A stretch of 64,000 nucleotides of DNA, taken from NCBI RefSeq assembly GCF_014205845.1, contig NZ_JACHCR010000002.1:62001-126000 (forward strand), read 5' to 3'. This document shows, in pieces, positions 7,671 through 17,174 of this stretch. The position numbers and the translations under genes were made by a program. This DNA comes from Mucilaginibacter cryoferens (lineage in GTDB: Bacteria > Bacteroidota > Bacteroidia > Sphingobacteriales > Sphingobacteriaceae). The first letter of the stretch is position 1. Each line of letters begins with the position of its first letter. A model generated the notes under the pieces. It was not told where the DNA came from and searched no databases. It saw only the letters and a list, made by a program, of their open reading frames with translations.

Positions 7671-8270
7671 ATGCTTATGAATCAGAAACACGATGCGCTA
7701 AACGAAGTATTAAAAAGCTTTGCCAATTTAACAGATAATGATATTGCCGTTGGCGGAAGCTTTTGGCGTACCCGCAGGATAGGCAAAGGAGACTTTTTTA
7801 ATATGCAAAGCTTTGTTTGTACCGATCTGGCACTTATAACCAAAGGTATTTTTAGGGTTTATTATGTACACCCCGAAACGCAGGAGGAAAAAAATGTGTT
7901 CTTTTTTTCGGAGCGCCAGTTTTTGGTGTCGTTTCGCAGCTTTATTAACCAGTACCCATGTTACTACTATATTCAGGCGTTGGAGGATGCCGAGATCATT
8001 AGTATCAATTATAAAGATCTGCAATATTTATATACGACGCCTACAGGTTGGGAAAAATTTGGCCGCCTGGTAGCCGAGTTGTTCTTTAACTACTCGCAGG
8101 CGCGTGCCGAAGAATTTTTGTTCAATACTGCCGAAGAGCGCTATGTTAAGCTCAGCAACGAGCATCCAAATATCGTCAATCGTATTCCGGCCTATCACAT
8201 ATCATCTTACCTGGGTATTAAAAATCCATCCTTAACCCGCATTAAAAAGCGATTGCTTGGTCAGAAGTAA
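7671..8270 (+). CDS. Crp/Fnr-family cyclic-nucleotide-binding-domain regulator
   Basis: A protein of about 199 residues with an N-terminal jelly-roll domain (GDFFNMQSFVCTDLALITKGIFRVYYV ... SERQFLVSFRSF) and a C-terminal helical part ending in a short DNA-binding helix pair (IPAYHISSYLGIKNPSLTRIKKRLL). Bacteroidota have many such Crp-like proteins that lack the residues for cAMP binding; I see no clear phosphate-binding RxS motif. The reading frame can be extended to a TTG at 7659, but this overlaps the -7 element. ATG 7671 or 7677 are both possible. It is upstream of a DUF308-type membrane gene, which it may control. Confidence 0.82.
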   Translation: MLMNQKHDALNEVLKSFANLTDNDIAVGGSFWRTRRIGKGDFFNMQSFVCTDLALITKGIFRVYYVHPETQEEKNVFFFSERQFLVSFRSFINQYPCYYYIQALEDAEIISINYKDLQYLYTTPTGWEKFGRLVAELFFNYSQARAEEFLFNTAEERYVKLSNEHPNIVNRIPAYHISSYLGIKNPSLTRIKKRLLGQK

Positions 8271-8408
8271 ATAGTCTGCTGCGTTAGCAACCCAATATTA
8301 AAATATTTTACAAAACATTGCCGGATTTTCACTTAGGTGAAAATTTGCTGCTTTTATTGTGCCCAACTTTGTGCTATCAAATTAAAAACAACACAAAAAA
8401 ATAACACA

Positions 8409-8999
8409 ATGAAAACTAATCAAACCGCCACCAATAACGCAATTGCAAAGCTCGGTGTAGCAAAAGCAATGCGCACGCTTTACTTTACCCGTGTGGCATT
8501 TTCGGTAATATGGGTAACGCTTGTTGCCGTTTACGCACCTACATCGCCCCAGGTAGCTGCTGTATTATTAATTATTTATCCGGCTTGGGATGTTGTTGGT
8601 ACATTTTGGGATATCAAGATCAACCGCCAAAGTAATTCGTTAAAGCCACAATATACCAACGCTGTTATTAGCGTAGCTACAACCTTTGCCGTGGGCTTAG
8701 CTTTAAATTATGGTGTGCCGGCTGCGCTTATAGTGTTTGGTGTATGGGCTGGCTTAACGGGTATTATACAATTGATACTGGGCGTGCAACGCCGTAAAGA
8801 GTTTGGTGGTCAATGGCCTATGATATTAAGCGGGGGCCAATCATTAATTGCGGGTGTTACATTTGCGGTTTTGGCACATCAGCCAACTATGGGTATTGCC
8901 AGCCTGGCAGGGTACTCGGGCTTTGGCGCATTTTATTATGTTTTGGCGGCAATTCGTCTAACTAAAAGTACACAAGCTGTACATGTTCAAACAGTGTAA
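8409..8999 (+). CDS. DUF308-like membrane protein
   Basis: An approximately 196-residue integral membrane protein with about six hydrophobic segments (for example VAFSVIWVTLVAVYA, VAAVLLIIYPAWDVVGTFW, AALIVFGVWAGLTGIIQLILG). This layout matches the DUF308/HdeD-like family of acid-stress-associated membrane proteins, whose molecular role is unclear. The ATG at 8409 is preferred over the upstream in-frame start at 8337, whose extra residues are not membrane-like. It lies 138 bases after the Crp-like gene and has its own terminator at 9050-9093. Confidence 0.75.
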   Translation: MKTNQTATNNAIAKLGVAKAMRTLYFTRVAFSVIWVTLVAVYAPTSPQVAAVLLIIYPAWDVVGTFWDIKINRQSNSLKPQYTNAVISVATTFAVGLALNYGVPAALIVFGVWAGLTGIIQLILGVQRRKEFGGQWPMILSGGQSLIAGVTFAVLAHQPTMGIASLAGYSGFGAFYYVLAAIRLTKSTQAVHVQTV

Positions 9000-9049
9000 G
9001 AAACTTGTAAGCTAAAATAGTATCGGGTTTTTAATAAATAGTATCATCT

Positions 9050-9093
9050 TCTGCAAGCTTTGTAATATTTTGCACAAAGTTTGCAGAACTTTT
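9050..9093 (+). terminator. Terminator after the DUF308-like gene
   Basis: TCTGCAAGCTTTGT (9050-9063) pairs with ACAAAGTTTGCAGA (9074-9087) with one G-U pair, followed by ACTTTT. Confidence 0.75.
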
Positions 9094-9251
9094 AATAGAA
9101 GAGTGTTATTGGTATCATTATTGTTAAGTATAATCATATTGATACACAGGTAAATAAGATGTTTAAACGACAATTATATTATTGCCATTATTGTATGCAA
9201 ACAAGTTCTATGTTATCAAATTGTTAATACTTAAGTTTTAAGCTTAAAATA

Positions 9252-9282
9252 TTTGTAAAATAAAAGATGTATTGTATATTTG
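9252..9282 (+). promoter_or_regulatory. Consensus Bacteroidota promoter of a small RNA
   Basis: TTTG at 9252-9255 and TATATTTG at 9275-9282 are 19 bases apart, the textbook -33/-7 arrangement for this phylum. No gene starts within 200 bases downstream. The predicted start is at about 9287-9288. Confidence 0.8.
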
Positions 9283-9287
9283 CAGTG

Positions 9288-9415
9288 TAATAATTGTAAG
9301 GCGCTGATCGGCAGCACCAAATGGTTCGAGACCTCCCTTACAAACTCTTCTCATAATTTAGGTTTATAATTGGTTAGAACGCGCCCCTGCCCATCAGAGG
9401 GCGCTTCTTGTTTCT
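9288..9415 (+). ncRNA. Candidate small non-coding RNA
   Basis: Downstream of the consensus promoter lies a structured ~125-base segment. TTGTAAGG (9294-9301) pairs with CCTTACAA (9336-9343) and encloses two small hairpins, GCTG/CAGC and GGT/ACC. The 3' end is a GC-rich hairpin, GCGCCC (9381-9386) with GGGCGC (9399-9404) plus inner CTG/CAG, followed by TTCTTGTTTCT, which looks like an intrinsic terminator. No reading frame of note is present. It does not match the SRP RNA, tmRNA, RNase P or 6S signatures I know. It could also be a leader of the gene at 9489, but the terminator argues for an independent transcript. Confidence 0.65.
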
Positions 9416-9488
9416 AAAGGTTTTGTAAACGCTATTCCACAAACAATATCGCCAGCCCTTTGTATTATTCTATGAAAATTATACCCTT

Positions 9489-9806
9489 ATGAAAAATCCG
9501 CTCTATGTAGATCTAAGGCATGCCGACGGCAGTTCGAGAAATATTATTATTGAGCCTATATTACAGCATAACCTGGCCGATACCGGTGTTTATAAGATCT
9601 ACAAAACCTCGATAGATAATCAATCGGGCCTGTTTACCGAGGACCTTGAAATAGACGAAAGCCGCCCGGTATTAGCTGATGGCGATAATCCGGATTTCCT
9701 GGGTATCATCAAGTTTCCGCAAGCAGGCCCCTGGGAATATGAGGGCGATTTGCTCACCAATGGCGAGCAGCAGCAAATTATTTCTATACTACAACAAAAG
9801 GCTTAA
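9489..9806 (+). CDS. Conserved small hypothetical protein, 105 residues
   Basis: An acidic cytosolic protein without signal peptide or membrane segment. It opens with a beta-rich part (NPLYVDLRHADGSSRNIIIEPI) and ends in a short helix (GEQQQIISILQQ). I do not recognise a family. Codon use resembles its neighbours and the ATG is clear. It converges on the SMP-30-like gene and the two stop codons overlap in the 4-base palindrome TTAA (9803-9806), with no terminator between. Confidence 0.65.
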   Translation: MKNPLYVDLRHADGSSRNIIIEPILQHNLADTGVYKIYKTSIDNQSGLFTEDLEIDESRPVLADGDNPDFLGIIKFPQAGPWEYEGDLLTNGEQQQIISILQQKA

Positions 9807-10696
9807 TCACTTCCCTTTACCCTCATTTGAAAAGTATATACGGCCTTTGAGGCCGTTATAAACAGCATATCCCTGTTTTTTCCGCCGAAACAGATATTGG
9901 CCGTCCACGGTTCGTTGATATCAATGTGGGCTATTTTTTCGCCTTTGGGATTAAATATGGTTACACCTTTGCCGGTGAGATAGATATTGCCCAATACATC
10001 AATCGTCATTCCGTCTGATCCCTGCGCGGTAAACAATATTTTGTTGCTCAGTGAGCCATCTTTATTAATATCATAACGATAGGTTTTATTATCGCCAATA
10101 TCGGCTACAAATAAATATTTTCCATCCGGCGTGCCTACTATGCCATTAGGTTGTTTCAGTTTATCATCAACCATTATAACCTGGTGTTTGCCTTTGGGCA
10201 GGTAATAAACCTTTTGGCCATCAAGCTCGGGCTTGGTGTGCGTCCAATAATCGCGTTGGTAATATGGGTCGGTAATATAAAGGCCACCATCCGGGCGCAC
10301 CCAAACATCATTGGGTCCGTTAAATATTTTGCCCTCATAACCGGTAAGCAAAACCTCCACTTTTCCTTTCGGGCTTATAGACCATAGCTCATTTTTCGCG
10401 TCGGCACAGCTAATCAAATTGCCTTTACTATCAAAATCCATCCCGTTACTACGACCGGCACTATCTAAAAAAATAGAGAGCTTGCCGTTTGTGTCGTACT
10501 TCCATATCTTATTATTAGGCTGATCTGTAAAAAATACGTTGCCTTTTTTATCAACCGCCGGGCCTTCTGTAAAAGAAAACTGTTTAGAAACCAACACCGG
10601 TTTGGTGTCCTCCGCATATAATTTGGCGGCATCTTGGGCAAATACGTTGCATGTTGCAGCTATCAGGCTAAATAATATTAAAGGCAGTTTTTTCAT
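9803..10696 (-). CDS. SMP-30/gluconolactonase-family secreted protein
   Basis: A 297-residue protein with a signal peptide (KKLPLILFSLIAATCNVFA, cleavage before QDA) followed by a six-bladed beta-propeller of the SMP-30/gluconolaconase/LRE type. Typical metal-ligand segments are FTEGPAVDKKGNVFFTDQ, the NG and PND of FNGPNDVWV, and LKQPNGIVGTPDGKYLFVAD. Family members hydrolyse sugar lactones with a divalent metal, here in the periplasm. The substrate is unknown. The ATG at 10696 is chosen over a TTG at 10708. It is divergent from lysS. Confidence 0.85.
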   Translation of the reverse strand: MKKLPLILFSLIAATCNVFAQDAAKLYAEDTKPVLVSKQFSFTEGPAVDKKGNVFFTDQPNNKIWKYDTNGKLSIFLDSAGRSNGMDFDSKGNLISCADAKNELWSISPKGKVEVLLTGYEGKIFNGPNDVWVRPDGGLYITDPYYQRDYWTHTKPELDGQKVYYLPKGKHQVIMVDDKLKQPNGIVGTPDGKYLFVADIGDNKTYRYDINKDGSLSNKILFTAQGSDGMTIDVLGNIYLTGKGVTIFNPKGEKIAHIDINEPWTANICFGGKNRDMLFITASKAVYTFQMRVKGSD

Positions 10697-10746
10697 ATTT
10701 AAAGGCAAAAATTGGTTGGCTAATGTAAGTTGTTTTGGATGAGAAA

Positions 10747-10840
10747 AAAAGCCTCCTCTAAATCTCTACCGGTAGGGGAGACTTTTTTTTGCATTTTTTT
10801 AAAAGTCCTCCCCTCCGGGGAGGATTTAGGTGGGGCTTTT
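10747..10840. repeat. Paired palindromic repeat, family AAGCCCC, copy C
   Basis: Left arm 10747-10790 (AAAGCCTCCTCTAAATCTC ... GGGGAGACTTTT) and right arm 10798-10840 (AAGTCCTCCCCTCCGGGGAGG ... GGGGCTTTT) are inverted relatives and lie between the divergent SMP-30-like gene and lysS. Unlike the other copies this one is at 5' ends. Confidence 0.75.
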
Positions 10841-10853
10841 CCATTAAAAACGC

Positions 10854-10861
10854 TATTTTTG
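10854..10861 (+). promoter_or_regulatory. -7 element of lysS
   Basis: TATTTTTG matches TAnnTTTG; it ends 28 bases before the lysS ATG and immediately follows repeat copy C. Confidence 0.55.
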
Positions 10862-10889
10862 CACCTTTATTAAAAATACCGTTCAAAAC

Positions 10890-12611
10890 ATGAGTATTGC
10901 ACTATCCGAACAGGAAATTATCCGCCGCGAATCTTTACAACAATTAAGGGCATTGGGCATTAACCCATATCCTGCCGAAGCATTTGATGTTAACGCCTGG
11001 GCACAGGATATTACCGATAATTTTGCAAGCAAACCCGAGGCCTACCAAAATGTAGTGATCGCGGGCCGTATCATGACCCGCCGTATTATGGGCAGCGCAT
11101 CATTTGCCGAGATCCAGGACTCAACCGGTCGGGTACAGATTTATCTAAAACGCGATGATATTTGCCCCGATGAGGATAAAACGCTTTACAATACCGTATT
11201 TAAAAAATTGCTGGATATTGGCGATTATATCGGCATTAAAGGCTACGTGTTTTTAACCCAAACCGGCGAGATATCGGTTCACGTACGGGAACTAATTATT
11301 CTTTCCAAGTCGCTTAAACCGCTGCCCGTTGTTAAACGCGAGGAGGATGGTACCATTCACGATGGCTTTACCGATCCTGAGCTGCGTTACCGCCAGCGCT
11401 ATGTTGACTTAACAGTTAACCCGGCATACAAGCAAATTTTCATCAACCGGTCTAAAGTGATCAGCAGCATGCGTAACTATTTTAACGCGCAGGGCTGGAT
11501 GGAAGTAGAGACTCCAATATTACAACCCGTACATGGTGGTGCCGCGGCTCGTCCGTTTGCTACACACCATAATACACTTGATATGCCTTTGTTTTTACGT
11601 ATAGCTAACGAGCTTTACTTAAAACGTTTAATAGTGGCCGGTTTTGATGGCGTATATGAGTTTGGTAAAATGTTCCGTAATGAAGGTATGGATCGTACCC
11701 ACAACCCGGAGTTTACCGCCATGGAGATCTATGTGGCTTACAAAGACTATATATGGATGATGGCCATGGTTGAAGAATGTTTAGAAACCGTTGCCAAAGC
11801 CGTTCATGGAATTGCTGTTGTACAGGCGGGTAGTAACGAGATAAACTTTGCCGGGCCGTACGAGAAATTATCGATGTACGATTCTATTCTGAAATATACG
11901 GGTATTGATGTATCTGCTATGGATGAAGCCGCTTTACGCGCAACCTGTGCCGAACTGAAGATTGAAGTTAACCCTACCATGGGTAAAGGTAAATTGATTG
12001 ATGAGATCTTTAGCGCCAAAGTGGAGCACAACCTTATTCAGCCTACTTATATTACCGATTATCCTATAGAGATGACTCCGCTTGCCAAAAAGCATCGTAC
12101 CAAAGATGGCCTGGTAGAGCGTTTTGAGTTATTTGTAAATGGAAAAGAAATAGCTAATGCATACTCGGAGTTAAATGACCCTATTGATCAGCGTGAGCGT
12201 TTAGAAGAACAATTAATACTGGCCGGGCGTGGTGATGATGAGGCAATGGCCATGGACGACGACTTTTTACGCGCCCTGGAATATGGTATGCCGCCAACAT
12301 CCGGCCTTGGTATTGGAATCGATCGTTTGGTGATGCTAATGACCAATCAAAGCACCATACAGGAAGTGCTGTTCTTCCCGCAGATGCGTCCCGAGAAAAA
12401 AGCTAAAGTTGTTACTGCCGAAGATTTTATAAACATCGGTGTACCTGTCGAGTGGGTGCCTGTATTGAATAAAATGGGCTTTAATACCGTTGAAGAACTA
12501 AAAGCCGCAAACCCTAACAAGGTATTTAATGACCTTGGCGGAATGCGTAAAAAAATGAAACTGGATATAACCATGCCTACTAAAGAAGAGGTAATGAAGT
12601 GGTTTGAATAA
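10890..12611 (+). CDS. lysS: Lysyl-tRNA synthetase, class II
   Basis: It charges tRNA-Lys in the cytosol. The 573-residue product has the N-terminal OB-fold anticodon-binding domain (about residues 55-160) and the class II core: motif 1 around [21 protein letters not shown], motif 2 around [21 protein letters not shown], and motif 3 [15 protein letters not shown] near residue 475. About 75 residues follow the usual end. They include [22 protein letters not shown], which resembles a helix-hairpin-helix or SAM-like nucleic-acid-binding unit. A strong terminator follows at 12661-12700. Confidence 0.96.
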   Translation: MSIALSEQEIIRRESLQQLRALGINPYPAEAFDVNAWAQDITDNFASKPEAYQNVVIAGRIMTRRIMGSASFAEIQDSTGRVQIYLKRDDICPDEDKTLYNTVFKKLLDIGDYIGIKGYVFLTQTGEISVHVRELIILSKSLKPLPVVKREEDGTIHDGFTDPELRYRQRYVDLTVNPAYKQIFINRSKVISSMRNYFNAQGWMEVETPILQPVHGGAAARPFATHHNTLDMPLFLRIANELYLKRLIVAGFDGVYEFGKMFRNEGMDRTHNPEFTAMEIYVAYKDYIWMMAMVEECLETVAKAVHGIAVVQAGSNEINFAGPYEKLSMYDSILKYTGIDVSAMDEAALRATCAELKIEVNPTMGKGKLIDEIFSAKVEHNLIQPTYITDYPIEMTPLAKKHRTKDGLVERFELFVNGKEIANAYSELNDPIDQRERLEEQLILAGRGDDEAMAMDDDFLRALEYGMPPTSGLGIGIDRLVMLMTNQSTIQEVLFFPQMRPEKKAKVVTAEDFINIGVPVEWVPVLNKMGFNTVEELKAANPNKVFNDLGGMRKKMKLDITMPTKEEVMKWFE

Positions 12612-12660
12612 GCAAAAGTTGTCGCTTGGGTAGTACCTATTTTAGATGACAATAAATATG

Positions 12661-12700
12661 AGCCTTACAAAGATTTTAAAACTTTGTAAGGCTTTTTTTT
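12661..12700 (+). terminator. Terminator of lysS
   Basis: AGCCTTACAAAG (12661-12672) pairs with CTTTGTAAGGCT (12682-12693), followed by a run of T to 12700. Confidence 0.92.
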
Positions 12701-12751
12701 GCAAGCTTTCATAATGGAGGTGCGAAACAACGACAGATTGTGCTTGTTTCC

Positions 12752-12800
12752 ACTAATGACTAATGACTAATGACTAATGACTAATGACTAATGACTAATG
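12752..12800. repeat. Seven perfect tandem copies of ACTAATG
   Basis: The 7-base unit ACTAATG is repeated seven times without error. A degenerate continuation (ATGACCAATGACTAAT) lies at about 12814-12829, reaching the stop of the histidine kinase. The number of units is likely to vary between strains. Confidence 0.97.
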
Positions 12801-12828
12801 ACAGCGTAGCGAAATGACCAATGACTAA

Positions 12829-14160
12829 TTACCCTACCGGCAGCTTCACCACAAAAACAGATCCTTTACCCTCCGTGCTTTCTACGTGAATAGTACCGTT
12901 ATGGCTTTCCACAATTTGGTGCACAATACTAAGGCCCAGGCCAGTTGATTTTTCACCACGTAAACCGGTACGGCCAGCTTTAGTAAAGCGTGTAAATATA
13001 TCGGGGAGCATTTCTGCCGGGATGCCCATGCCGTAATCCTGCACCTCAATCATAATTTTGTTTTCAACTTTACTTAGGCGAACGTCAACGCGGTCGTAGT
13101 CTTTTGAAAACTTAACGGCGTTGCTCACCAGGTTATCAACTACCCTGAAAAATTTTTCTTTGTTTATTAAGGCATAAGCAGGGTTTACGCCGCTGGTAAA
13201 CACCACATTTGCATTTAGTTTGCCCTGGCTTTGCCACGAGCTTACTGCTGCCTTTAATAGTTGATTAACTTCTGTTCTTTCGGTTTCAATAGTTACCGTG
13301 TTTTCGTTACGGGCGGCTTCAAGCAGGTCGTCTATAATAGAACGCGCCTTGGCGCATGATGCCTTTATCATATCCAGGTTATCCTGGGTATCGGGTGTAA
13401 CCTCGTCCAGTTCCATGATCATAGCAATAGATTCAACCGATGCAATGGGGTTGCGCAAATCATGGGCTACCATGCCCAGTACCTGGTTTTTAAAAACGTT
13501 GGCTTTTTCAATTTGTTCGTTTTTCTCCCGTATTTGCAATACCTGTTGGTAGCTGTTGGCTTTATAAGTAAAAAAGTACCTGGATGTTAAGTAAAAAGCC
13601 GAAAGCAGTATTACCGATATTAGCTGATTATAAACCATTTGCGTGGGCGATGTTTGGCTGTATAATAATAAAGCCGTAAAAAACAGCTCCATGGCTATAA
13701 TCAGTATAAAGGTTTCATAATATTCAAACACCACAATGGCACTTATAAGGCATAGTGCTATCAGGTACAGTGTAAGCGAGTTGCTGGGATCTGATGTGGC
13801 AATAAAGCTGGAGTACATGCCACAGGTAATAATATACAACGAAAATAAAAACACGGTAAACGCCATAAGCTGAGTGCCTTTTCTCCGCTTCTTGTAATCA
13901 TGTATCAACAGATTGCTGGCTATCAGGAAAAATGGTGTTATAATAAGAAATACCCAGTTACTTGTGTTAAATTCAGGGAAATTTTGAGCACGGGTAAGGC
14001 TCTGCGGAAAAACAAAGTAGAGTATCCTTATTATTACATTCAATAATAAAAATATCATACTGGCTGCCCTTATGGCAACCAAATTTTGATAGGTGTAAAA
14101 ATCGCGGTACAATGATCTGTACTTAACAGGCAAGCTATTGAAAAAGAAGTGCGTGTTCAA
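12829..14160 (-). CDS. Membrane sensor histidine kinase
   Basis: A 443-residue orphan kinase. Residues ~30-195 hold about six hydrophobic segments without a large periplasmic loop, suggesting that it senses within or near the membrane. A short coiled coil (205-222) leads to the HisKA domain with the phosphorylated His233 in MVAHDLRNPIAS. The ATPase domain has the N-box FFRVVDNLVSNAVKFS, the G1 box DYGMGIP and the G2 box GEKSTGLGLSIVHQI. No response regulator gene is adjacent, so the partner is elsewhere. The stimulus cannot be inferred. Confidence 0.9.
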   Translation of the reverse strand: MNTHFFFNSLPVKYRSLYRDFYTYQNLVAIRAASMIFLLLNVIIRILYFVFPQSLTRAQNFPEFNTSNWVFLIITPFFLIASNLLIHDYKKRRKGTQLMAFTVFLFSLYIITCGMYSSFIATSDPSNSLTLYLIALCLISAIVVFEYYETFILIIAMELFFTALLLYSQTSPTQMVYNQLISVILLSAFYLTSRYFFTYKANSYQQVLQIREKNEQIEKANVFKNQVLGMVAHDLRNPIASVESIAMIMELDEVTPDTQDNLDMIKASCAKARSIIDDLLEAARNENTVTIETERTEVNQLLKAAVSSWQSQGKLNANVVFTSGVNPAYALINKEKFFRVVDNLVSNAVKFSKDYDRVDVRLSKVENKIMIEVQDYGMGIPAEMLPDIFTRFTKAGRTGLRGEKSTGLGLSIVHQIVESHNGTIHVESTEGKGSVFVVKLPVG

Positions 14161-14313
14161 TATTGATCTATTATAAGGTTATGGCAAAAATATCAAAAAT
14201 TACCAAGAATCCTTCTAAATAATAAAATGTCAAAATGACGTTTAGGTCTGTTTTTATATGACTTTTTATCATGCCGCGACAACTGGCAGGGGATTTGACT
14301 AACAATAATCACT

Positions 14314-16929
14314 ATGAATTTTAACAACTTTACAATTAAAGCCCAGGAAGCTGTTCAAAAAGCTTCGGAAATTGCCACTGGCAACCAACAGCAGGCAATA
14401 GAACCAGCGCACCTGTTAAAAGGTTTGCTGCTGGTTGATGAAAATGTTATATCGTACTTATTAAAAAAGCTAAACGTTAATCTTAACCGCCTTAACGATA
14501 CGCTGGATACCCAGATAGCATCGTTCCCTAAAGTAAGCGGCAGTAATGTTTATTTATCATCAGACAGCAACTCGGCCCTGCAAAAAGCACAGGGGTATTT
14601 AAAAGAATTTAAGGATGAGTTTGTATCTGTTGAACATATATTATTAGGCATTTTAGCCGCCGGCGGCAAAGTAAGTGGCGCTCTTAAAGATTTTGGCGTA
14701 AACGAAAAAGATCTTAAAAAAGCTATCACCAGTTTACGCGGCGATAGCAAGGTAACCGATCAAAATGCAGAAGCTACCTATAATGCCCTTAATAAATATG
14801 CCCGTAATTTGAACGAATATGCCGAAAGTGGCAAGCTCGATCCGGTTATAGGCAGAGACGAGGAGATTCGTCGTGTTATCCAGATACTGTCGCGCCGTAC
14901 CAAAAATAACCCGATATTGGTTGGTGAGCCGGGCGTTGGTAAAACAGCCATTGCCGAAGGGATTGCCTTCCGGATTATCAAAGGCGATGTGCCCGAAAGT
15001 TTAAAAACCAAAGTGGTTTACTCGCTGGATATGGGCGCGCTGATAGCCGGTGCCAAATATAAGGGCGAGTTTGAAGAACGCCTTAAAGCCGTTATAAAAG
15101 AAGTTACACAAAGCGATGGCGAGATCATTTTATTTATAGATGAAATTCACACGCTGGTAGGTGCCGGTGGTGGCGAAGGTGCCATGGATGCTGCCAATAT
15201 ATTAAAACCGGCGTTGGCCCGTGGCGAACTACGGTCTATAGGTGCTACAACGCTTAACGAGTACCAAAAATATTTAGAGAAAGATAAAGCACTCGAACGT
15301 CGCTTTCAAAAAGTAATGGTTGAGGAGCCGGATACTGCCGATGCTATATCGATATTGCGTGGTTTAAAAGAACGTTACGAAACGCACCACAAGGTGAGGA
15401 TCAAAGACGAAGCTATTATAGCCGCGGTAGAAATGTCGCAGCGTTATATAGCCGATAGGTTTTTACCGGATAAGGCTATCGACCTGATGGACGAAGCAGC
15501 ATCGAAACTTCGCCTGGAAATGGATTCGGTACCAGAAGTGGTAGATGAGTTGGAACGCCGTATTATGCAGTTGGAAATTGAACGTGAAGCAATCAAACGC
15601 GAACACGATGATCGCAAGGTTGCCGAACTGAGCGAAGAAATTGCCAATTTATCGGCCCAGAGAGATTCGTTACGTGCCAAATGGCAGGGCGAAAAGGACC
15701 TGGTTGATGGTATAAACATAAAAGTAGAACTGATTGAAAGCTACAAACTGGAAGCCGAGCAGGCCGAGCGTGCCGGGGATTACGGTAAAGTGGCCGAATT
15801 ACGCTACGGTACCATTGTGGAGGCGCAGGCCGAAGTTGAAAAACTAAAGGCTGCACTTTTAGAGAATCAAAGCGATAGCCGCATGCTTAAAGAGGAAGTT
15901 ACCGCCGACGATATTGCCGGTGTGGTAGCCCGCTGGACAGGCATCCCGGTGAGCAAAATGATACAAAGCGAAAGAGAAAAACTATTAAATCTTGAAGGTG
16001 AGCTGCACAAACGTGTTGCGGGGCAGGAGGAAGCGATAGAGGCGATAAGTGATGCCATACGCCGCAGCCGTGCCGGTTTACAGGATAAACGCAAGCCAAT
16101 AGGCTCGTTCATTTTTCTGGGAACAACAGGTGTGGGTAAAACCGAGCTGGCAAAGGCCCTGGCCGAGTACCTGTTTAATGACGAAGCTGCCCTAATACGG
16201 ATAGATATGAGCGAATACCAGGAACGCCATTCTGTTTCCAGGCTGATAGGAGCGCCTCCGGGTTATGTAGGTTATGATGAAGGCGGGCAATTGACCGAGG
16301 CTGTACGTCGTAAACCATATAGTGTAGTGTTGCTGGATGAGATAGAGAAAGCACATCCCGATGTATTTAACATTCTGTTGCAGGTGTTGGATGATGGCCG
16401 CTTAACCGATAACAAAGGCCGGGTGGTTAACTTTAAAAATACCATCATCATCATGACATCTAATATAGGCTCCAATATTATCCAGGAAAATTTTCAATCG
16501 TTAGAAGATCAGAACCGCGATGAGTTGATAGCTAAAACCAAAAACGAATTGTTTAACCTGCTAAGGGCAACTATTCGTCCCGAGTTTTTGAACAGGATAG
16601 ATGAGATTATTATGTTTACTCCGTTAAGCAGGAGCGAGATTCATGATATTGTGAAGCTACAGTTTGCCCAGGTACAACAAACCCTGGCCGAAATGGGTAT
16701 AAGCATGGAAGCAACAGACGAAGCGCTGGATTGGTTGGCTCAGTTAGGATACGATCCGCAATTTGGTGCCCGGCCGTTAAAACGCGTTATTCAGAAAAAG
16801 ATCCTGAATGAGCTTTCGAAACAGATACTGGCTGGTACGGTAGATAAAGACAGCACCATTAAGGTGGATGTGTTTGATAACAACTTTGTATTTCTTAATA
16901 CGCCAAAGGTTAGCGAAGTGATTGATTAA
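14314..16929 (+). CDS. clpB: ATP-dependent disaggregase ClpB
   Basis: ClpB is a hexameric AAA+ chaperone that pulls proteins out of aggregates together with DnaK. The 871-residue length is normal. It has the N-terminal Clp_N repeats (about 1-150), first ATPase domain with GEPGVGKT (near residue 209) and Walker [16 protein letters not shown], a long coiled-coil M-domain (about 400-530), and second ATPase domain with GTTGVGKT (near 608) and [14 protein letters not shown]. The IGF/IGL tripeptide used by ClpA/ClpX to dock ClpP is not evident. It is monocistronic with a terminator at 17004-17036. No obvious heat-shock element was identified. Confidence 0.97.
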   Translation: MNFNNFTIKAQEAVQKASEIATGNQQQAIEPAHLLKGLLLVDENVISYLLKKLNVNLNRLNDTLDTQIASFPKVSGSNVYLSSDSNSALQKAQGYLKEFKDEFVSVEHILLGILAAGGKVSGALKDFGVNEKDLKKAITSLRGDSKVTDQNAEATYNALNKYARNLNEYAESGKLDPVIGRDEEIRRVIQILSRRTKNNPILVGEPGVGKTAIAEGIAFRIIKGDVPESLKTKVVYSLDMGALIAGAKYKGEFEERLKAVIKEVTQSDGEIILFIDEIHTLVGAGGGEGAMDAANILKPALARGELRSIGATTLNEYQKYLEKDKALERRFQKVMVEEPDTADAISILRGLKERYETHHKVRIKDEAIIAAVEMSQRYIADRFLPDKAIDLMDEAASKLRLEMDSVPEVVDELERRIMQLEIEREAIKREHDDRKVAELSEEIANLSAQRDSLRAKWQGEKDLVDGINIKVELIESYKLEAEQAERAGDYGKVAELRYGTIVEAQAEVEKLKAALLENQSDSRMLKEEVTADDIAGVVARWTGIPVSKMIQSEREKLLNLEGELHKRVAGQEEAIEAISDAIRRSRAGLQDKRKPIGSFIFLGTTGVGKTELAKALAEYLFNDEAALIRIDMSEYQERHSVSRLIGAPPGYVGYDEGGQLTEAVRRKPYSVVLLDEIEKAHPDVFNILLQVLDDGRLTDNKGRVVNFKNTIIIMTSNIGSNIIQENFQSLEDQNRDELIAKTKNELFNLLRATIRPEFLNRIDEIIMFTPLSRSEIHDIVKLQFAQVQQTLAEMGISMEATDEALDWLAQLGYDPQFGARPLKRVIQKKILNELSKQILAGTVDKDSTIKVDVFDNNFVFLNTPKVSEVID

Positions 16930-17003
16930 GCGGGTAGTTGATTAGGTTTTTAACTACACTACCAACTTAAACAGGTTTATAATATAATTAACGCCATTTT
17001 ATA

Positions 17004-17036
17004 AAAAATAGCTGCCCTGTTTCGGGTGGCTATTTT
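17004..17036 (+). terminator. Terminator of clpB
   Basis: AAATAGC-T-GCCC pairs with GGGT-G-GCTATTT around TGTTTC, with one internal mismatch, followed by TTGGTTG. The T-run is short. Confidence 0.65.
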
Positions 17037-17174
17037 GGTTGATAACCTACTGTTGGTTAATGGTATTTAACAATAAGTTAATATATTGGCAATATAATAT
17101 TGTGAAAATATAATCAAGTTTGATGTGTAGTTAATAATTATAAACTCATACATAAATAACCTAAAAAACACACT

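Noticed and set aside
9321..9333. GGTTCGAGACC, resembling a tRNA T-loop
   Set aside because: The flanking bases do not form a 5-base T-stem and no acceptor, D or anticodon arms surround it; treated as part of the small RNA candidate.
12752..12800. Tandem array considered as a CRISPR-like or phage attachment structure
   Set aside because: There are no spacers; it is a simple heptamer repeat.
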